Shown here piece after piece: positions 16,999-26,965 of a stretch of DNA of 64,000 nt. The position numbers and the translations under genes are program-made. Positions within the stretch are counted from its first letter, which is position 1; each line of letters opens with the position of its first letter. The stretch comes from Loktanella gaetbuli (lineage in GTDB: Bacteria > Pseudomonadota > Alphaproteobacteria > Rhodobacterales > Rhodobacteraceae): positions 62,001-126,000 of the forward strand of contig NZ_JAJATZ010000002.1 in assembly GCF_020531945.1 (NCBI RefSeq), in the 5' to 3' direction. The notes under the pieces are model-generated. The model worked only from the letters and a program-made list of their open reading frames with translations, was not told the origin of the DNA and searched no databases.

Positions 16999-18507
16999 GT
17001 GACCCATCCCAACATCCTTATCATCATGGTCGATCAGCTGAATGGGACGTTGTTTCCCGATGGCCCCGCCCCCTGGCTGCACGCGCCGAACCTGAAACGT
17101 TTGGCCGCGCAGTCGGTACGGTTCGCCAATTGCTACACGGCCTCGCCCCTATGTGCGCCGGGCCGTGGTGGGTTCATGTCGGGCCAGTTGCCATCGGTGA
17201 CAGGCATCTACGACAATGCCGCCGAATTTCCGTCGGACTTGCCCACCTACGCCCATCACCTGCGGCGCGCTGGCTATCAGACGTGTCTGTCAGGCAAGAT
17301 GCACTTCGTCGGTCCCGACCAGTTGCACGGGATCGAGGAACGGACGACGACCGACATCTACCCCGCCGATTTCGGCTGGACGCCGGACTATCGCAAACCA
17401 GGCGAACGCATCGACTGGTGGTATCACAACATGGGGTCCGTCACCGGGGCCGGCGTGGCCGAAACCACCAACCAGATGGAATACGATGACGAGGTTGCCT
17501 ATCACGCGGTGCGCAAGATCCGCGAATACGGGCGCGGACTGGACCCGCGGCCCTGGTGCCTGACGGCCAGCTTTACCCATCCGCATGACCCCTATGTCGC
17601 GCGGCAGAAATACTGGGATTTGTATAACGATTGCGCGCACCTGGACCCCGAGGTTGCAGCACTTGACTATGCCGATCACGACCCCCACAGCCAGCGCATT
17701 TTCGATGCGAACAACTGGCGCGATTTCGACATCACGGACCGCGACATCCGCCGGTCACGTCAGGCCTATTTCGCCAACATCTCTTATCTAGATGACAAGA
17801 TTGGAGAGATGCTGGACGCCCTCGCGGCGACGCGCCAGGAGGCGGTGATCTTGTTCGTCTCTGACCACGGCGACATGCTGGGCGAACGCGGTCTGTGGTT
17901 CAAGATGAGCTTTCGCGAGGGGTCAGCCCGCGTGCCGATGATGATCAGTGCGCCGGGGCTGACACCCGGTCTGGTCACTGACGCCGTGTCCAATATCGAC
18001 GTCTGCCCGACCTTGTGTGATCTGGCGGGGATTTCCATGGCCGAGGTCATGCCATGGACCCAAGGCGAAAGCCTGATCCCGGTGGCAAACGGCACCCCGC
18101 GCAGCACGCCAGTCGCGATGGAATACGCAGCAGAGGCCAGCTATGCCCCGATGGTCGCATTGGTGCAGGACGGTTGGAAATATACGCGTTGCGCACTGGA
18201 CCCTGACCAGCTGTTTGATCTGAACACCGACCCGCATGAAATGGTGAACCGCGCGGATGATCCCGCAGCGCAGGCCGTCATGGACCATATGCGCGCCATG
18301 GCCGATGCGCGCTGGAACCTGGACCAGTTCGACGCAGACGTGCGCAAATCACAGGCCCGCCGCTGGGTCGTCTACGAGGCCCTGCGCCAGGGCGGCTACT
18401 ATCCGTGGGATTTCCAGCCACTGCAAAAGGCGTCCGAAAGGTTCATGCGCAATCACATGGACCTGAACGAGGTCGAGGAAAACGCCCGATATCCGCGCGG
18501 CGAATAG
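16999..18507 (+). CDS. betC: Choline sulfatase
   Basis: 502 residues of the sulfatase family; hydrolyses choline-O-sulfate to choline and sulfate. The N-terminus NILIIMVDQLNGTLFPDGPA and the motif CAPGR (C52, P54, R56), the site of formylglycine modification, are those of BetC. The downstream SGKMHFVGPDQLHG and FVSDHGDMLGERGLWFKM carry further metal and substrate residues. I take GTG 16999 as start: AGGA lies upstream and the protein then begins at the BetC N-terminus. The ATG at 16939 would add 20 unrelated residues. Divergent from the betaine importer. Confidence 0.93.
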   Translation: MTHPNILIIMVDQLNGTLFPDGPAPWLHAPNLKRLAAQSVRFANCYTASPLCAPGRGGFMSGQLPSVTGIYDNAAEFPSDLPTYAHHLRRAGYQTCLSGKMHFVGPDQLHGIEERTTTDIYPADFGWTPDYRKPGERIDWWYHNMGSVTGAGVAETTNQMEYDDEVAYHAVRKIREYGRGLDPRPWCLTASFTHPHDPYVARQKYWDLYNDCAHLDPEVAALDYADHDPHSQRIFDANNWRDFDITDRDIRRSRQAYFANISYLDDKIGEMLDALAATRQEAVILFVSDHGDMLGERGLWFKMSFREGSARVPMMISAPGLTPGLVTDAVSNIDVCPTLCDLAGISMAEVMPWTQGESLIPVANGTPRSTPVAMEYAAEASYAPMVALVQDGWKYTRCALDPDQLFDLNTDPHEMVNRADDPAAQAVMDHMRAMADARWNLDQFDADVRKSQARRWVVYEALRQGGYYPWDFQPLQKASERFMRNHMDLNEVEENARYPRGE

Positions 18508-18530
18508 CACCGGGCGCGCGGCCCGGTGCT
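18506..18530. terminator. Hairpin shared by the convergent betC and gcdH genes
   Basis: Ten-bp stem AGCACCGGGC (18506-18515) / GCCCGGTGCT (18521-18530), loop GCGCG. It begins in the betC stop codon and ends ten bases before the gcdH stop. No long T tract on either side, so it may be a Rho-assisted or bidirectional terminator. Confidence 0.65.
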
Positions 18531-18539
18531 GCTCGCGTC

Positions 18540-19751
18540 CTAGAAAAACGCCTGCAAGCCGGTCATTGCACGCCCCAGGATCAGCGCGTGAACGTCATGC
18601 GTGCCCTCGTAGGTGTTGACGGTTTCCAGATTGATCATGTGGCGCATGATGTGGAATTCGTCGGAAATTCCGTTGCCGCCGTGCATGTCGCGGCTGTGAC
18701 GGGCGATATCCAGCGCCTTGCCGCAGTTGTTGCGTTTGATCAGGCTGATCATTTCGGGTGCGGCCTGACCTGTGTCCATCAACCGACCGACCTGCAACGC
18801 GGCCTGCAGGCCCAGCGAGATCTCGGTTTGCATATCCGCCAGCTTTTTCTGGAATAGCTGTGTCTGCGCCAATGGTTTGCCGAATTGCTTACGATCCAGA
18901 CCGTATTGCCGGGCGGCGTGGAAACAGAACTCTGCGGCCCCCATCGTGCCCCAAGCGATGCCATATCGCGCACGGTTCAGACAGCCGAACGGCCCCTTGA
19001 GGCCCTGCACACCCGGCAGCAGCGCATCCTCGCCGACGGCCACGTCCTTCATCACGATCTCGCCGGTGGTCGAGGCACGCAGCGACAGCTTGCCACCGAT
19101 CTTGGGCGCGGACAGGCCATCCATCCCCTTTTCCAGCACAAAGCCACGGATCTTGCCGTCATGCGCCTCGGATTTGGCCCAGACGACAAAGACATCCGCG
19201 AATGGTGCGTTGGAAATCCACATCTTGGACCCGTTCAGCACATATCCGTCGGCGGTTTTCCTGGCCGTCGTTTTCATGCCACCCGGATCGGACCCCGCGT
19301 CGGGTTCTGTCAGGCCAAAACAGCCGATCAGTTCACCGCTGACCAGACCGGGCAGATATTTCTTGCGCTGCTCTTCGGACCCGTAGGCGTGAATCGGATA
19401 CATCACCAACGAGGATTGAACCGACATCATCGACCGATAGCCGCTGTCCACACGTTCCACCTCGCGTGCGATCAACCCGTAGGTGACATAGGACGCACCC
19501 AGCCCGCCGTATTCTTCGGGGATCGTGCAGCCCAGCAGACCCGCCTGCCCCATCAGCGGGAACAGTTCAGGTGCCGCTGCCTCGTCCCGGTAGGCCTGCG
19601 TGATGCGCGGTTGCAATTCAGACTGGGCAAAGTCGCGGGCGGCATCGCGCAGCATCCGCTCGTCCTCGGTCAGCTGGGTTTCCAGCAGCAGCGCGTCGCT
19701 CCAGTCAAAGCTGCCCAGGTCGGGGCCCATGCCAATCATGTCTTTTGCCAT
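18540..19751 (-). CDS. gcdH: Glutaryl-CoA dehydrogenase
   Basis: 403 residues of the acyl-CoA dehydrogenase family, oxidising and decarboxylating glutaryl-CoA to crotonyl-CoA. The GCDH type is indicated by EDERMLRDAARDFAQ, the loop GLTEPDAGSDPGGM, KMWISNAPFADVFVVWAK, and the C-terminal HDVHALILGRAMTGLQAF with the flavin-contacting YEGTHDV. It is the last gene of a block for dicarboxylate beta-oxidation; odd-chain dicarboxylates such as pimelate would end at glutaryl-CoA. Confidence 0.93.
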   Translation of the reverse strand: MAKDMIGMGPDLGSFDWSDALLLETQLTEDERMLRDAARDFAQSELQPRITQAYRDEAAAPELFPLMGQAGLLGCTIPEEYGGLGASYVTYGLIAREVERVDSGYRSMMSVQSSLVMYPIHAYGSEEQRKKYLPGLVSGELIGCFGLTEPDAGSDPGGMKTTARKTADGYVLNGSKMWISNAPFADVFVVWAKSEAHDGKIRGFVLEKGMDGLSAPKIGGKLSLRASTTGEIVMKDVAVGEDALLPGVQGLKGPFGCLNRARYGIAWGTMGAAEFCFHAARQYGLDRKQFGKPLAQTQLFQKKLADMQTEISLGLQAALQVGRLMDTGQAAPEMISLIKRNNCGKALDIARHSRDMHGGNGISDEFHIMRHMINLETVNTYEGTHDVHALILGRAMTGLQAFF

Positions 19752-19755
19752 GTCG

Positions 19756-21249
19756 TTATCCCTCTTTCATCAGCAGGTCCGCAAAGGCGTCCAGCAGTTT
19801 GTGTTTCAGTATCTTGCCCGTCGGGGCCGCCGGTAGTGCATCTACCGCAAAAATCCGTGTTGGCCGCTTATAGCCGCTTAATCGCCCCGCTACAAAGTGC
19901 GCGAGCGCGACCGTATCAAATGTCGCAGGACTCCGGCACTGCACAAAGGCCAGGATATCCTCGTCCCCCACTGTGTTGGCCGCACCGATCACGGCACTCT
20001 GGATCACCTCCGCGTGGTCATTCAGTGCGGCCTCCACCTCTGGTGGGTAGACGTTGAAACCGCCGCGAATGATCAATTCCTTGGCGCGGCCGACGATATG
20101 CAGATTGCCTGCCTCATCCAACTGTCCCAGATCGCCGGTGCTCAGCCAGCCATCCTGCACAGTTTGCGCGGTCAGATCGGGGGCGCGGTAATAGCCCTTC
20201 ATCACGTGGGGGCCACGGGTCAACACCTCGCCGATCGGCATACCGGCTGGCGCATCTATCCTGACATCAACCCCCGGCAATGGGCGGCCTGCGCTAGTGT
20301 CGGGATCACCGATTGCGTTGCGACTGCCGCTGACGCCAGCGGTGCTTTCGGTCATGCCATAGCCGTTTTGCAGCGGCAGGCCATAGAACGCCTCGGCCTT
20401 GGCCTTCCACGCAGGATCGAGCGGGGCAGCTCCGGACGAGACATAGCGCAGCGCGCTGTTTTCCAATCGGTTCAGCCCCCGGTCGGCCGCGTATTGCATC
20501 AGCAGTGCATGCATCTGCGGCACGCCCGGAAAAACCGTCACGCCGCTTGTCAGGGCCGCGTGCAGGCGTGCGGGGCTGAACCGCGTTTCCAATTGCAACG
20601 CAGCCCCCGACAGCGCACAGGCGATCAGCACGGACGCCAGACCAAAGACATGGGTCAGCGGCAGCACGCCGTAGATCCGGTCCTGCGCTGTCATGCTGCG
20701 CAGCTGCACCGACAGGCCACCGGCAAAGATCAGGTTGGCATGGGTCAGCATCACCCCCTTGGGCGCGCCCGTCGTGCCGGTGGTGTAGAGGATGACGGCA
20801 ACATCAGCGGTCTCAGCCTCGGCAGGGCTAGCATCGCACTGCGTCATGTGGAACAGGCCAAAACCGATGTCCTGCGGCACGGCGGATGTCGCGTGGGCCA
20901 AGGCCTCGGCGGAACAGCCAGAGGTATAGATCACCACGCGTGGCTGCGCGTGATCCGTGACGCGCAGGATTTCCGGTGCGGTCATGCGTGCATTGACCGG
21001 CACCGCGATCGCACCGACCCGGCTGGCGGCAAAGATGAAAACTGCTGTCGCAAGGCAGTTTTCCGCCACGATCAGCACGCGGTCGCCAGCCATGACGCCC
21101 GATTGCGCCAGCAGCTCGCCCGCTGCCGCGATATTGCGATCGTATTGCGCGAAACTGACGGCACCATCAGGATCGATGATGGCTGTTGCGTCCGGCCGTA
21201 GCGCCGCCTGCCGTGCGATCAGCGCGTCGATGCAGTCTGCGTTTTGCAT
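19756..21249 (-). CDS. AMP-forming acyl/dicarboxylate-CoA ligase
   Basis: 497 residues of the ANL superfamily. The P-loop motif YTTGTTGAPKGV, the motif GYGMTE, the STGDLG hinge-region motif and the terminal PTGKILK lysine are all present. It activates an acid as CoA thioester. Its position with two acyl-CoA dehydrogenases, thiolase and a hydratase/dehydrogenase fusion corresponds to pimA of the Rhodopseudomonas palustris pim operon, so a dicarboxylate is the likely substrate; PimA proteins are somewhat longer, so identity is not certain. Confidence 0.87.
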   Translation of the reverse strand: MQNADCIDALIARQAALRPDATAIIDPDGAVSFAQYDRNIAAAGELLAQSGVMAGDRVLIVAENCLATAVFIFAASRVGAIAVPVNARMTAPEILRVTDHAQPRVVIYTSGCSAEALAHATSAVPQDIGFGLFHMTQCDASPAEAETADVAVILYTTGTTGAPKGVMLTHANLIFAGGLSVQLRSMTAQDRIYGVLPLTHVFGLASVLIACALSGAALQLETRFSPARLHAALTSGVTVFPGVPQMHALLMQYAADRGLNRLENSALRYVSSGAAPLDPAWKAKAEAFYGLPLQNGYGMTESTAGVSGSRNAIGDPDTSAGRPLPGVDVRIDAPAGMPIGEVLTRGPHVMKGYYRAPDLTAQTVQDGWLSTGDLGQLDEAGNLHIVGRAKELIIRGGFNVYPPEVEAALNDHAEVIQSAVIGAANTVGDEDILAFVQCRSPATFDTVALAHFVAGRLSGYKRPTRIFAVDALPAAPTGKILKHKLLDAFADLLMKEG

Positions 21250-21282
21250 GTGAACACCGCCTCCCCACGGTGGTCGGTTGCG

Positions 21283-22395
21283 TCAGGCCACGGCCAGCGC
21301 CACGAACCGTTCGGTATGATAAAGCGTGTCGCCAAAGCGGTGATCGACCATAACCAACCGCCGCGCGAGATGCGCCAGCGCGTATTCCTGCGTCATGCCG
21401 ATCCCGCCGTGCAGCTGGATCGATTCCTCAGCCACCAGGCGCGCCGCCTGCCCCACCAGCGTCTTGGTCGCCGACACATGAGTATCGCGCACCAGCGCAT
21501 CGGCATCGACATGCCCGGCCAGGTTAATGACGGCGGACCGGGCCTGTTCGATCTCGATCAGCATGTCTGCCATGCGGTGCTGCAGCGCCTGAAATTTGCC
21601 AATCGGCTGGCCGAATTGTTTGCGGGTTTTCAGGTAGTCCGTGGTCAGTATACGGATCGCGTCCATCAGGCCGATGGCCTCGGCGCTGATCGCCAAGGTG
21701 GCGCGGGCGTGAACCTGCGCAAGCGCCTGATACCCTTTACCCGCAGCGCCAAGCGGCGTGCCGGGCGTGTTGTCCAGCGTGATTTCCGCTGCGTGCCCAC
21801 TACCGGTCAACGGATAGCTACGCCGGGTCAATCCGGGCGCATCCGCGTCCACGATGAACAGGCTGATCCCCGCCTCATCCGCCACATCGCCGCTGCTGCG
21901 CGCGCTGACGATCAACCGATCCGCCGCACCGCCGTTCACGACCACCGCCTTGCGGCCCGACAGTTTGCCGTCCGTCACGGTGCTGGCGACCCGAGACAGG
22001 TCGTAGCGGCTACCGGGTTCGGCGTGTGCCAGCGCCATCTGGCGGCGGCCTGCGATGACCTCCTCCAGTAGCGCCTGCTGATCCGCATCACCCAGCGCCG
22101 CGATCAACCCGCCGCCCAATAGCCCGGTGTCGATCAGCGGTTCGGTCGCCCCGACGCGGCCCAACTCTTCGGCCACCAGCGCAATATCGAAACCCGCCCC
22201 GCCGAAACCGCCCTGGTCTTCCGTAAACAGCGCCCCGATCACGCCAATCTCGGCCAGCCCGGACCAGACGACGTCGGACCAGCCGGTTTCACTGTCCGCG
22301 ATCTGCGACAGCAGCGCGGGGGTGTATTGGTCACGCAGGTAACGGCGCAGACCGTCCTGCAACATCTGGCGTTCTTCGGTCAGGTCAAAGTTCAT
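21283..22395 (-). CDS. Acyl-CoA dehydrogenase, PimD-like small subunit
   Basis: 370 residues. It begins MNFDLTEERQML as in the acyl-CoA dehydrogenase family members paired as 'small subunit' in pimeloyl-CoA dehydrogenase; carries RKQFGQPIGKFQALQHRMADM and the C-terminal ESIQLHGGIGMTQEY. The middle domain is less conserved than in the partner. The ATG at 22395 is the first good start; the frame further upstream overlaps the partner gene. Adjacent (seven bases) to the large subunit gene, supporting a heteromeric enzyme acting on medium-chain dicarboxyl-CoA. Confidence 0.85.
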   Translation of the reverse strand: MNFDLTEERQMLQDGLRRYLRDQYTPALLSQIADSETGWSDVVWSGLAEIGVIGALFTEDQGGFGGAGFDIALVAEELGRVGATEPLIDTGLLGGGLIAALGDADQQALLEEVIAGRRQMALAHAEPGSRYDLSRVASTVTDGKLSGRKAVVVNGGAADRLIVSARSSGDVADEAGISLFIVDADAPGLTRRSYPLTGSGHAAEITLDNTPGTPLGAAGKGYQALAQVHARATLAISAEAIGLMDAIRILTTDYLKTRKQFGQPIGKFQALQHRMADMLIEIEQARSAVINLAGHVDADALVRDTHVSATKTLVGQAARLVAEESIQLHGGIGMTQEYALAHLARRLVMVDHRFGDTLYHTERFVALAVA

Positions 22396-22402
22396 GGCTG
22401 TC

Positions 22403-23593
22403 TCACAATTCCAGAATGGCTTTGGCGATGATCGACCGCTGCACCTCGTTCGAGCCACCGTAGATCGACAGCTTGCGGTTGTTCAGATATTGCCGCGTGC
22501 GTGCCTGCGCATAGGCGGGACCGACGGGGTCGTTGTCGCCCTCAAGTGCTTCTGACACGTATGGCATGGCATAGGGACCGACAGCCTGCATGGTCAGCGC
22601 GTTGATTTCCTGACGCACCTGCGTGCCCTTGATTTTCAACATCGAGCTTTCTGCACCCGGTGCCTGGCCTGCGGCGGCGGCACTGACAACGCGCAGATTG
22701 GTCGTCGCCATCGCCATCAGGTCGATCTGCACCTGTGCGATGCGCGCGGCAAACAGCGGGTTCTTGATCAAGGGCTGACCGCCGGATTGTTCGGCCCGCG
22801 CGATCCGTTTCAGCTGTTCCAGCCCGGCGCTGGCAAATCCGACACCCGCGATGTTGGTGCGTTCATGCGTCAGCAGATATTTGGCATAGGTCCAGCCCTT
22901 GTTTTCTGCACCGACCAGATTGGCCGCAGGCACGCGGACGTTGTCGAAAAACACCTCGTTCACCTCGGCTCCGCCGTCGATCAGCACGATGGGCCGCACG
23001 GTGATGCCGGGGCTGTTCATGTCGATCAGCAAAAAGGAAATGCCTTCCTGCCGCTTGCCTTCGGTGCTGGTGCGCACGAGGCAGAAAATCATGTTTGCGT
23101 GCTGGCCCAGCGTGGTCCAAGTTTTCTGACCATTGACGATGTAATCATCGCCGTCGCGCACCGCAGAGGTCCGCACCGCAGCCAGATCAGACCCGGCCCC
23201 CGGTTCGGAATAGCCCTGACACCACCAGTCGTCGCCGTTCAGAATACGCGGCAGCCAATATGATTTCTGATCCTCTGACCCGAATGCCATCAGCACCGGC
23301 CCCAACATCGCAAGCCCGAACGGCACGATGCGCGGCGCGTGCGCCTTGGTCATTTCATCCTCAAAGATGTGGCGCTGCACCGCGTCCCAGCCGGTGCCGC
23401 CGTGTTCAACTGGCCAGTTGCCCGCCAGCCAACCCCGGGCGTTCAGGATTGCGTGCCATTCCTCGTGGTCGGCCTTGGTCAAGGACTGGCCGTTGCGGAC
23501 CTTGTCAGACAAACGGGTTGGCAGATGCTCGGCCAGAAAATCGCGGACCTCGGTCCGGAATGCCGTCTGGGCGTCGGTATAATGCAGATCCAT
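22403..23593 (-). CDS. Acyl-CoA dehydrogenase, PimC-like large subunit
   Basis: 396 residues: MDLHYTDAQTAFR N-terminus, the substrate loop CQGYSEPGAGSDLA, KTWTTLGQHANMIFCLVRT and SIYGGSNEVQRSI, all as in the long ACAD class that pairs with a smaller homologue in pimeloyl-CoA dehydrogenase. Expected reaction: FAD-dependent formation of the 2,3-enoyl-CoA of an activated dicarboxylate, electrons going to ETF. It follows the thiolase gene by 11 bases. Confidence 0.87.
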   Translation of the reverse strand: MDLHYTDAQTAFRTEVRDFLAEHLPTRLSDKVRNGQSLTKADHEEWHAILNARGWLAGNWPVEHGGTGWDAVQRHIFEDEMTKAHAPRIVPFGLAMLGPVLMAFGSEDQKSYWLPRILNGDDWWCQGYSEPGAGSDLAAVRTSAVRDGDDYIVNGQKTWTTLGQHANMIFCLVRTSTEGKRQEGISFLLIDMNSPGITVRPIVLIDGGAEVNEVFFDNVRVPAANLVGAENKGWTYAKYLLTHERTNIAGVGFASAGLEQLKRIARAEQSGGQPLIKNPLFAARIAQVQIDLMAMATTNLRVVSAAAAGQAPGAESSMLKIKGTQVRQEINALTMQAVGPYAMPYVSEALEGDNDPVGPAYAQARTRQYLNNRKLSIYGGSNEVQRSIIAKAILEL

Positions 23594-23604
23594 GACGGTC
23601 CCCC

Positions 23605-24780
23605 TTAGTAGATTTCAAACAGGCCAGCGGCCCCCTGGCCGCCGCCGATACACATGGTGACAACGCCCAGTTTCGCGCCACGGCGGCGACCCTCTATCAA
23701 CAGATGACCGGTCATGCGCGCCCCTGTCATGCCGAACGGATGACCCAGCGCGATGGACCCACCGTTCACGTTCAAACGGTCGTTGTCGATGCCCAGGGTG
23801 TCGCGGCAATAGATCAGCTGACTGGCAAAGGCCTCGTTCAGCTCCCACAGATCAATGTCGGCAACTGTCAGGCCCGCGCGTTCCAGCAGGCGCGGCACCG
23901 CATAGATCGGACCAATGCCCATCTCGTCGGGTTCGCAGCCCGCTACGGCAAAACCGCGAAACGCACCCAGCGGCGCAAGCCCCGCACGGCTGGCCGCACC
24001 CGCATCCATCATCACCAACGCCGCCGCCCCGTCAGACAGCTGCGAGGCGTTCCCGGCGGTAATGAACTGATCGTCGCCACGGACGGGTGACAGGCTTTGC
24101 AGCCCAGCAAGCGTCGTGGTCGGGCGGTTGCATTCGTCCTTGGCAATCGTCACCTCGCGCGCGGATGTTTCCCTGGTCGCCTTGTCCGTCACCTGCATCG
24201 TCACGGTGATCGGCACGATTTCATCGTCGAACAGCCCCGCATCCTGCGCGGCCGCCGTGCGCTGCTGGCTTTGCAGGCCCAACGCATCCTGATCTGCGCG
24301 GCTGATGCCATAGCGTGCCGCGACGATATCGGCCGTTTCAACCATCGGCATGTAAAGGTCGGGTTTGTTGTCCAAGATCCAGGCGTCGCGCGAATGGCGC
24401 GCGGGCGGCTGAACCATCGAAATGCTCTCGACCCCGCCGACCAGCACGGCCTGCGCACCTTCCTGGGCGATCATGTGACCACCCATCGCGATGGCCTGCA
24501 AGCCGCTGGCACAGAACCGATTGACCGTGGTGCCCGCGATGCTGACGGGCAGTCCCGCACGGATCACGGCCTGACGGGCGATATTGCCGCCCGTGACATA
24601 TTCCGGATAGCCGGTCCCCCAGATGCTGTCCTCGATCAGCGCAGGATCAATCCCCGCCCTGTCGACGGCGTGGTGCGCGACATGACCGGTCAGCGTCGCC
24701 CCGTGGGTCATGTTGAACGCACCGCGCCCGGCCTTGCCGATGGCGGTGCGGGCGACAGAAACGATGACGGGCAATGACAT
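23605..24780 (-). CDS. Acetyl-CoA acetyltransferase (thiolase)
   Basis: 391 residues, the standard thiolase length. The active-site cysteine is in VNRFCASGLQA, the base histidine in GSIALGHPFGMTGAR and the second cysteine in MCIGGGQGAA. It cleaves 3-ketoacyl-CoA in the last step of a beta-oxidation turn (PimB-like position). ATG 24780 is preferred to the upstream TTG at 24786 because GAGGAT lies seven bases before it. Confidence 0.93.
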   Translation of the reverse strand: MSLPVIVSVARTAIGKAGRGAFNMTHGATLTGHVAHHAVDRAGIDPALIEDSIWGTGYPEYVTGGNIARQAVIRAGLPVSIAGTTVNRFCASGLQAIAMGGHMIAQEGAQAVLVGGVESISMVQPPARHSRDAWILDNKPDLYMPMVETADIVAARYGISRADQDALGLQSQQRTAAAQDAGLFDDEIVPITVTMQVTDKATRETSAREVTIAKDECNRPTTTLAGLQSLSPVRGDDQFITAGNASQLSDGAAALVMMDAGAASRAGLAPLGAFRGFAVAGCEPDEMGIGPIYAVPRLLERAGLTVADIDLWELNEAFASQLIYCRDTLGIDNDRLNVNGGSIALGHPFGMTGARMTGHLLIEGRRRGAKLGVVTMCIGGGQGAAGLFEIY

Positions 24781-24789
24781 GGGCAATCC

Positions 24790-26877
24790 TCAGGTATTCA
24801 GGCTGGCAAAGGTCTGGCCGTCCTGCACGAGACGTTCCAGCAATGGGGCGGGTTTCCAGAAATGATCGTCCAGAACCGCAAAATCGCGGATATCCGACAA
24901 GATGACGTCCAGCCCCACGGTGTCGGCATGGTGCATGGGTCCACCCCGAAAACGGGGGAAACCGTAACCGGACAAAAACACCACATCCACGTCAGAGGGG
25001 CGTTGGGCGATGCCTTCGTCCACCACGCGGGCCCCCTCGTTCACCATGGCCGCCATGGTGCGGCGCACGATCTGTTCTGCGCTGAATTCGCGTGGTTTCA
25101 GGCGCAGACTGTCACGCACATCGCGGATGATCGGTGGCACATCATCATTGGGCCGGCCCTTGGGCGTCGCATCGTCGTAAATGTAATAGCCACGTCCGGT
25201 TTTCTGCCCCAGCCAGCCTGCGTGATACAGCGCATCCGCAAACAGGGGCGCGCGGTCACGGGGATGGGCCTGCGCCGCCTTGCGCTGGCGGGTCATGTAT
25301 CCGATGTCGAGGCCCGCCAGATCACCGACCTGATACGGTCCCATCGCGAAACCGAATTCTACCAGCGCGCGGTCGATCGCATAGGGGCTGGCCCCGTCAA
25401 GGACCATGTGATCCACCGCCGTGCGATAATGCGACAAGATCCGGTTGCCGATGAACCCGTCGCAAACACCTGCGCGCACGCCGACCTTGCCCAACGTTTT
25501 TGCCAGTTGGAACGCCGTTGCCGTCACATCGACCGCCGTTTCATCTGCCACGACGATTTCCAGCAGCTTCATCACATGCGCAGGTGAAAAGAAATGCAGC
25601 CCGATCACATCCGCCGGGCGATGTGTGGCCTGTGCGATCAGGTTCACGTCCAGATAGGACGTGTTGGTGGCAAGGACCGCGCCCGGTTTGCAGACACGGT
25701 CGAGGTTGCGGAAAACCTCGGCCTTGACGGCCATGTCCTCGAACACGGCCTCGACCACCAGATCGGCCTCTGACAACGCGGCGTAATCTGTCACTGTGGC
25801 CAGCGCGTCCGACAGGATCGCATCGCGGCCAGCTTCGGTCAGCTTGCCACGTTTCACGGCGCTGGACAGGTTGCGGGTGATGGTGTCGCGGGCGCGTGCA
25901 GCACTGGCCGCGTCACGTTCCACCAAGGTGACGTGCAGCCCTGACAAGACCATCGCCGTGGCGATCCCTGCCCCCATCGTGCCGCCGCCGACAACACCGG
26001 CACGGGTCACGGGACGCGGGGCGACATCCTTGATCTGCGGGACCTTTGCGACCGCGCGTTCCGCGAAAAATGCGTGCATCAGACCCGCGCGCTGCGGTGT
26101 TTTCAGCAATGACAGGAATGCCTTGCGTTCAGCCGCCAAGGCCTGCGCAAATGGCATCCTTGCGCCTGCCACGACGGCATCCAGCACCGCCAGAGGTGCC
26201 ACCTGACCGCGCGCCGACTGGGTCAGACGCTTGCGCCAGCCATCCACCAGATCGGCGTCGAACTGCGGAAACGGCATGTCACTGACACGGCGCGGACCGG
26301 CTCCGTCTTGCGCAAGCTTTGCCGCATAAGCCATTGCATCCGCGCGCAAATCGTCACCTGCCAAAGCATCCACAAACCCCATGTCCAGCGCCTGCGCGCC
26401 CGTCACGGGCCGACCAACCGTCATCAGGGTCAGCGCGTTTTCTGCGCCCACCAGCCGCGGCATGCGCTGCGTGCCACCGGCACCGGGCATGACCCCCAGC
26501 GTGACCTCTGGCAGGCCCAGTTTCGCGGTCGGCGTGGCAATCCGGTAGTGCGCGCCCAGCGCGACCTCTAGCCCGCCGCCCAGGGCGGTGCCGTGGATCG
26601 CGGCCACCACGGGTTTGGGGCTGTCCGCGATCCGGTTGATGACATCAGGCAGATAGGGTTCCACAGGCGGTTTGCCGAATTCGGTGATATCCGCGCCACC
26701 GATGAACAAACGGCCTGCACCGATAATGACGGCGGCATCTGCGCCGTCATCGGCGTCAAATCGCGTGATGGCGTCCCACAGACCCTGACGCACCGCCTGC
26801 CCCAGCGCATTCACCGGCGGATTGTCGACAGTGAGAACCGCCACGCGGTCCTGCAGATCATAACTGACGTAGGTCAC
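24790..26877 (-). CDS. Enoyl-CoA hydratase/3-hydroxyacyl-CoA dehydrogenase fusion (FadJ/PimF-like)
   Basis: 695 residues with three parts: crotonase-like domain (about 1-190; oxyanion-hole segments AAIHGTALGGG and GVMPGAGGTQRM), NAD-binding dehydrogenase (GGGTMGAGIA near 300) and C-terminal dehydrogenase domains (GFIGNRIL, AMGPYQVGDLAGLDIG). It hydrates the enoyl-CoA and oxidises the 3-hydroxyacyl-CoA. GTG 26877 is chosen because GGGAGGAGG precedes it by six bases. The gene follows the IclR-type palindrome at 26944-26964. Confidence 0.92.
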   Translation of the reverse strand: MTYVSYDLQDRVAVLTVDNPPVNALGQAVRQGLWDAITRFDADDGADAAVIIGAGRLFIGGADITEFGKPPVEPYLPDVINRIADSPKPVVAAIHGTALGGGLEVALGAHYRIATPTAKLGLPEVTLGVMPGAGGTQRMPRLVGAENALTLMTVGRPVTGAQALDMGFVDALAGDDLRADAMAYAAKLAQDGAGPRRVSDMPFPQFDADLVDGWRKRLTQSARGQVAPLAVLDAVVAGARMPFAQALAAERKAFLSLLKTPQRAGLMHAFFAERAVAKVPQIKDVAPRPVTRAGVVGGGTMGAGIATAMVLSGLHVTLVERDAASAARARDTITRNLSSAVKRGKLTEAGRDAILSDALATVTDYAALSEADLVVEAVFEDMAVKAEVFRNLDRVCKPGAVLATNTSYLDVNLIAQATHRPADVIGLHFFSPAHVMKLLEIVVADETAVDVTATAFQLAKTLGKVGVRAGVCDGFIGNRILSHYRTAVDHMVLDGASPYAIDRALVEFGFAMGPYQVGDLAGLDIGYMTRQRKAAQAHPRDRAPLFADALYHAGWLGQKTGRGYYIYDDATPKGRPNDDVPPIIRDVRDSLRLKPREFSAEQIVRRTMAAMVNEGARVVDEGIAQRPSDVDVVFLSGYGFPRFRGGPMHHADTVGLDVILSDIRDFAVLDDHFWKPAPLLERLVQDGQTFASLNT

Positions 26878-26943
26878 GCGTGCCTCCTCCCGGTCCTCAT
26901 ACCCGGCATACCGCACTGGTCAAATATTTCAATATGCAAAATG

Positions 26944-26964
26944 TTATTCCGCTATGCGGAATAA
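26944..26964. promoter_or_regulatory. IclR-type operator upstream of the beta-oxidation genes
   Basis: Perfect 21-base palindrome TTATTCCGC-TAT-GCGGAATAA, between the iclR stop codon and the hydratase/dehydrogenase start 67 bases away. Its core ATTCCGCTATGCGGAAT matches the form of IclR-family operators. A second, near-identical copy occurs at 30829-30845 before the TRAP genes. Confidence 0.85.
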
Positions 26965-26965
26965 T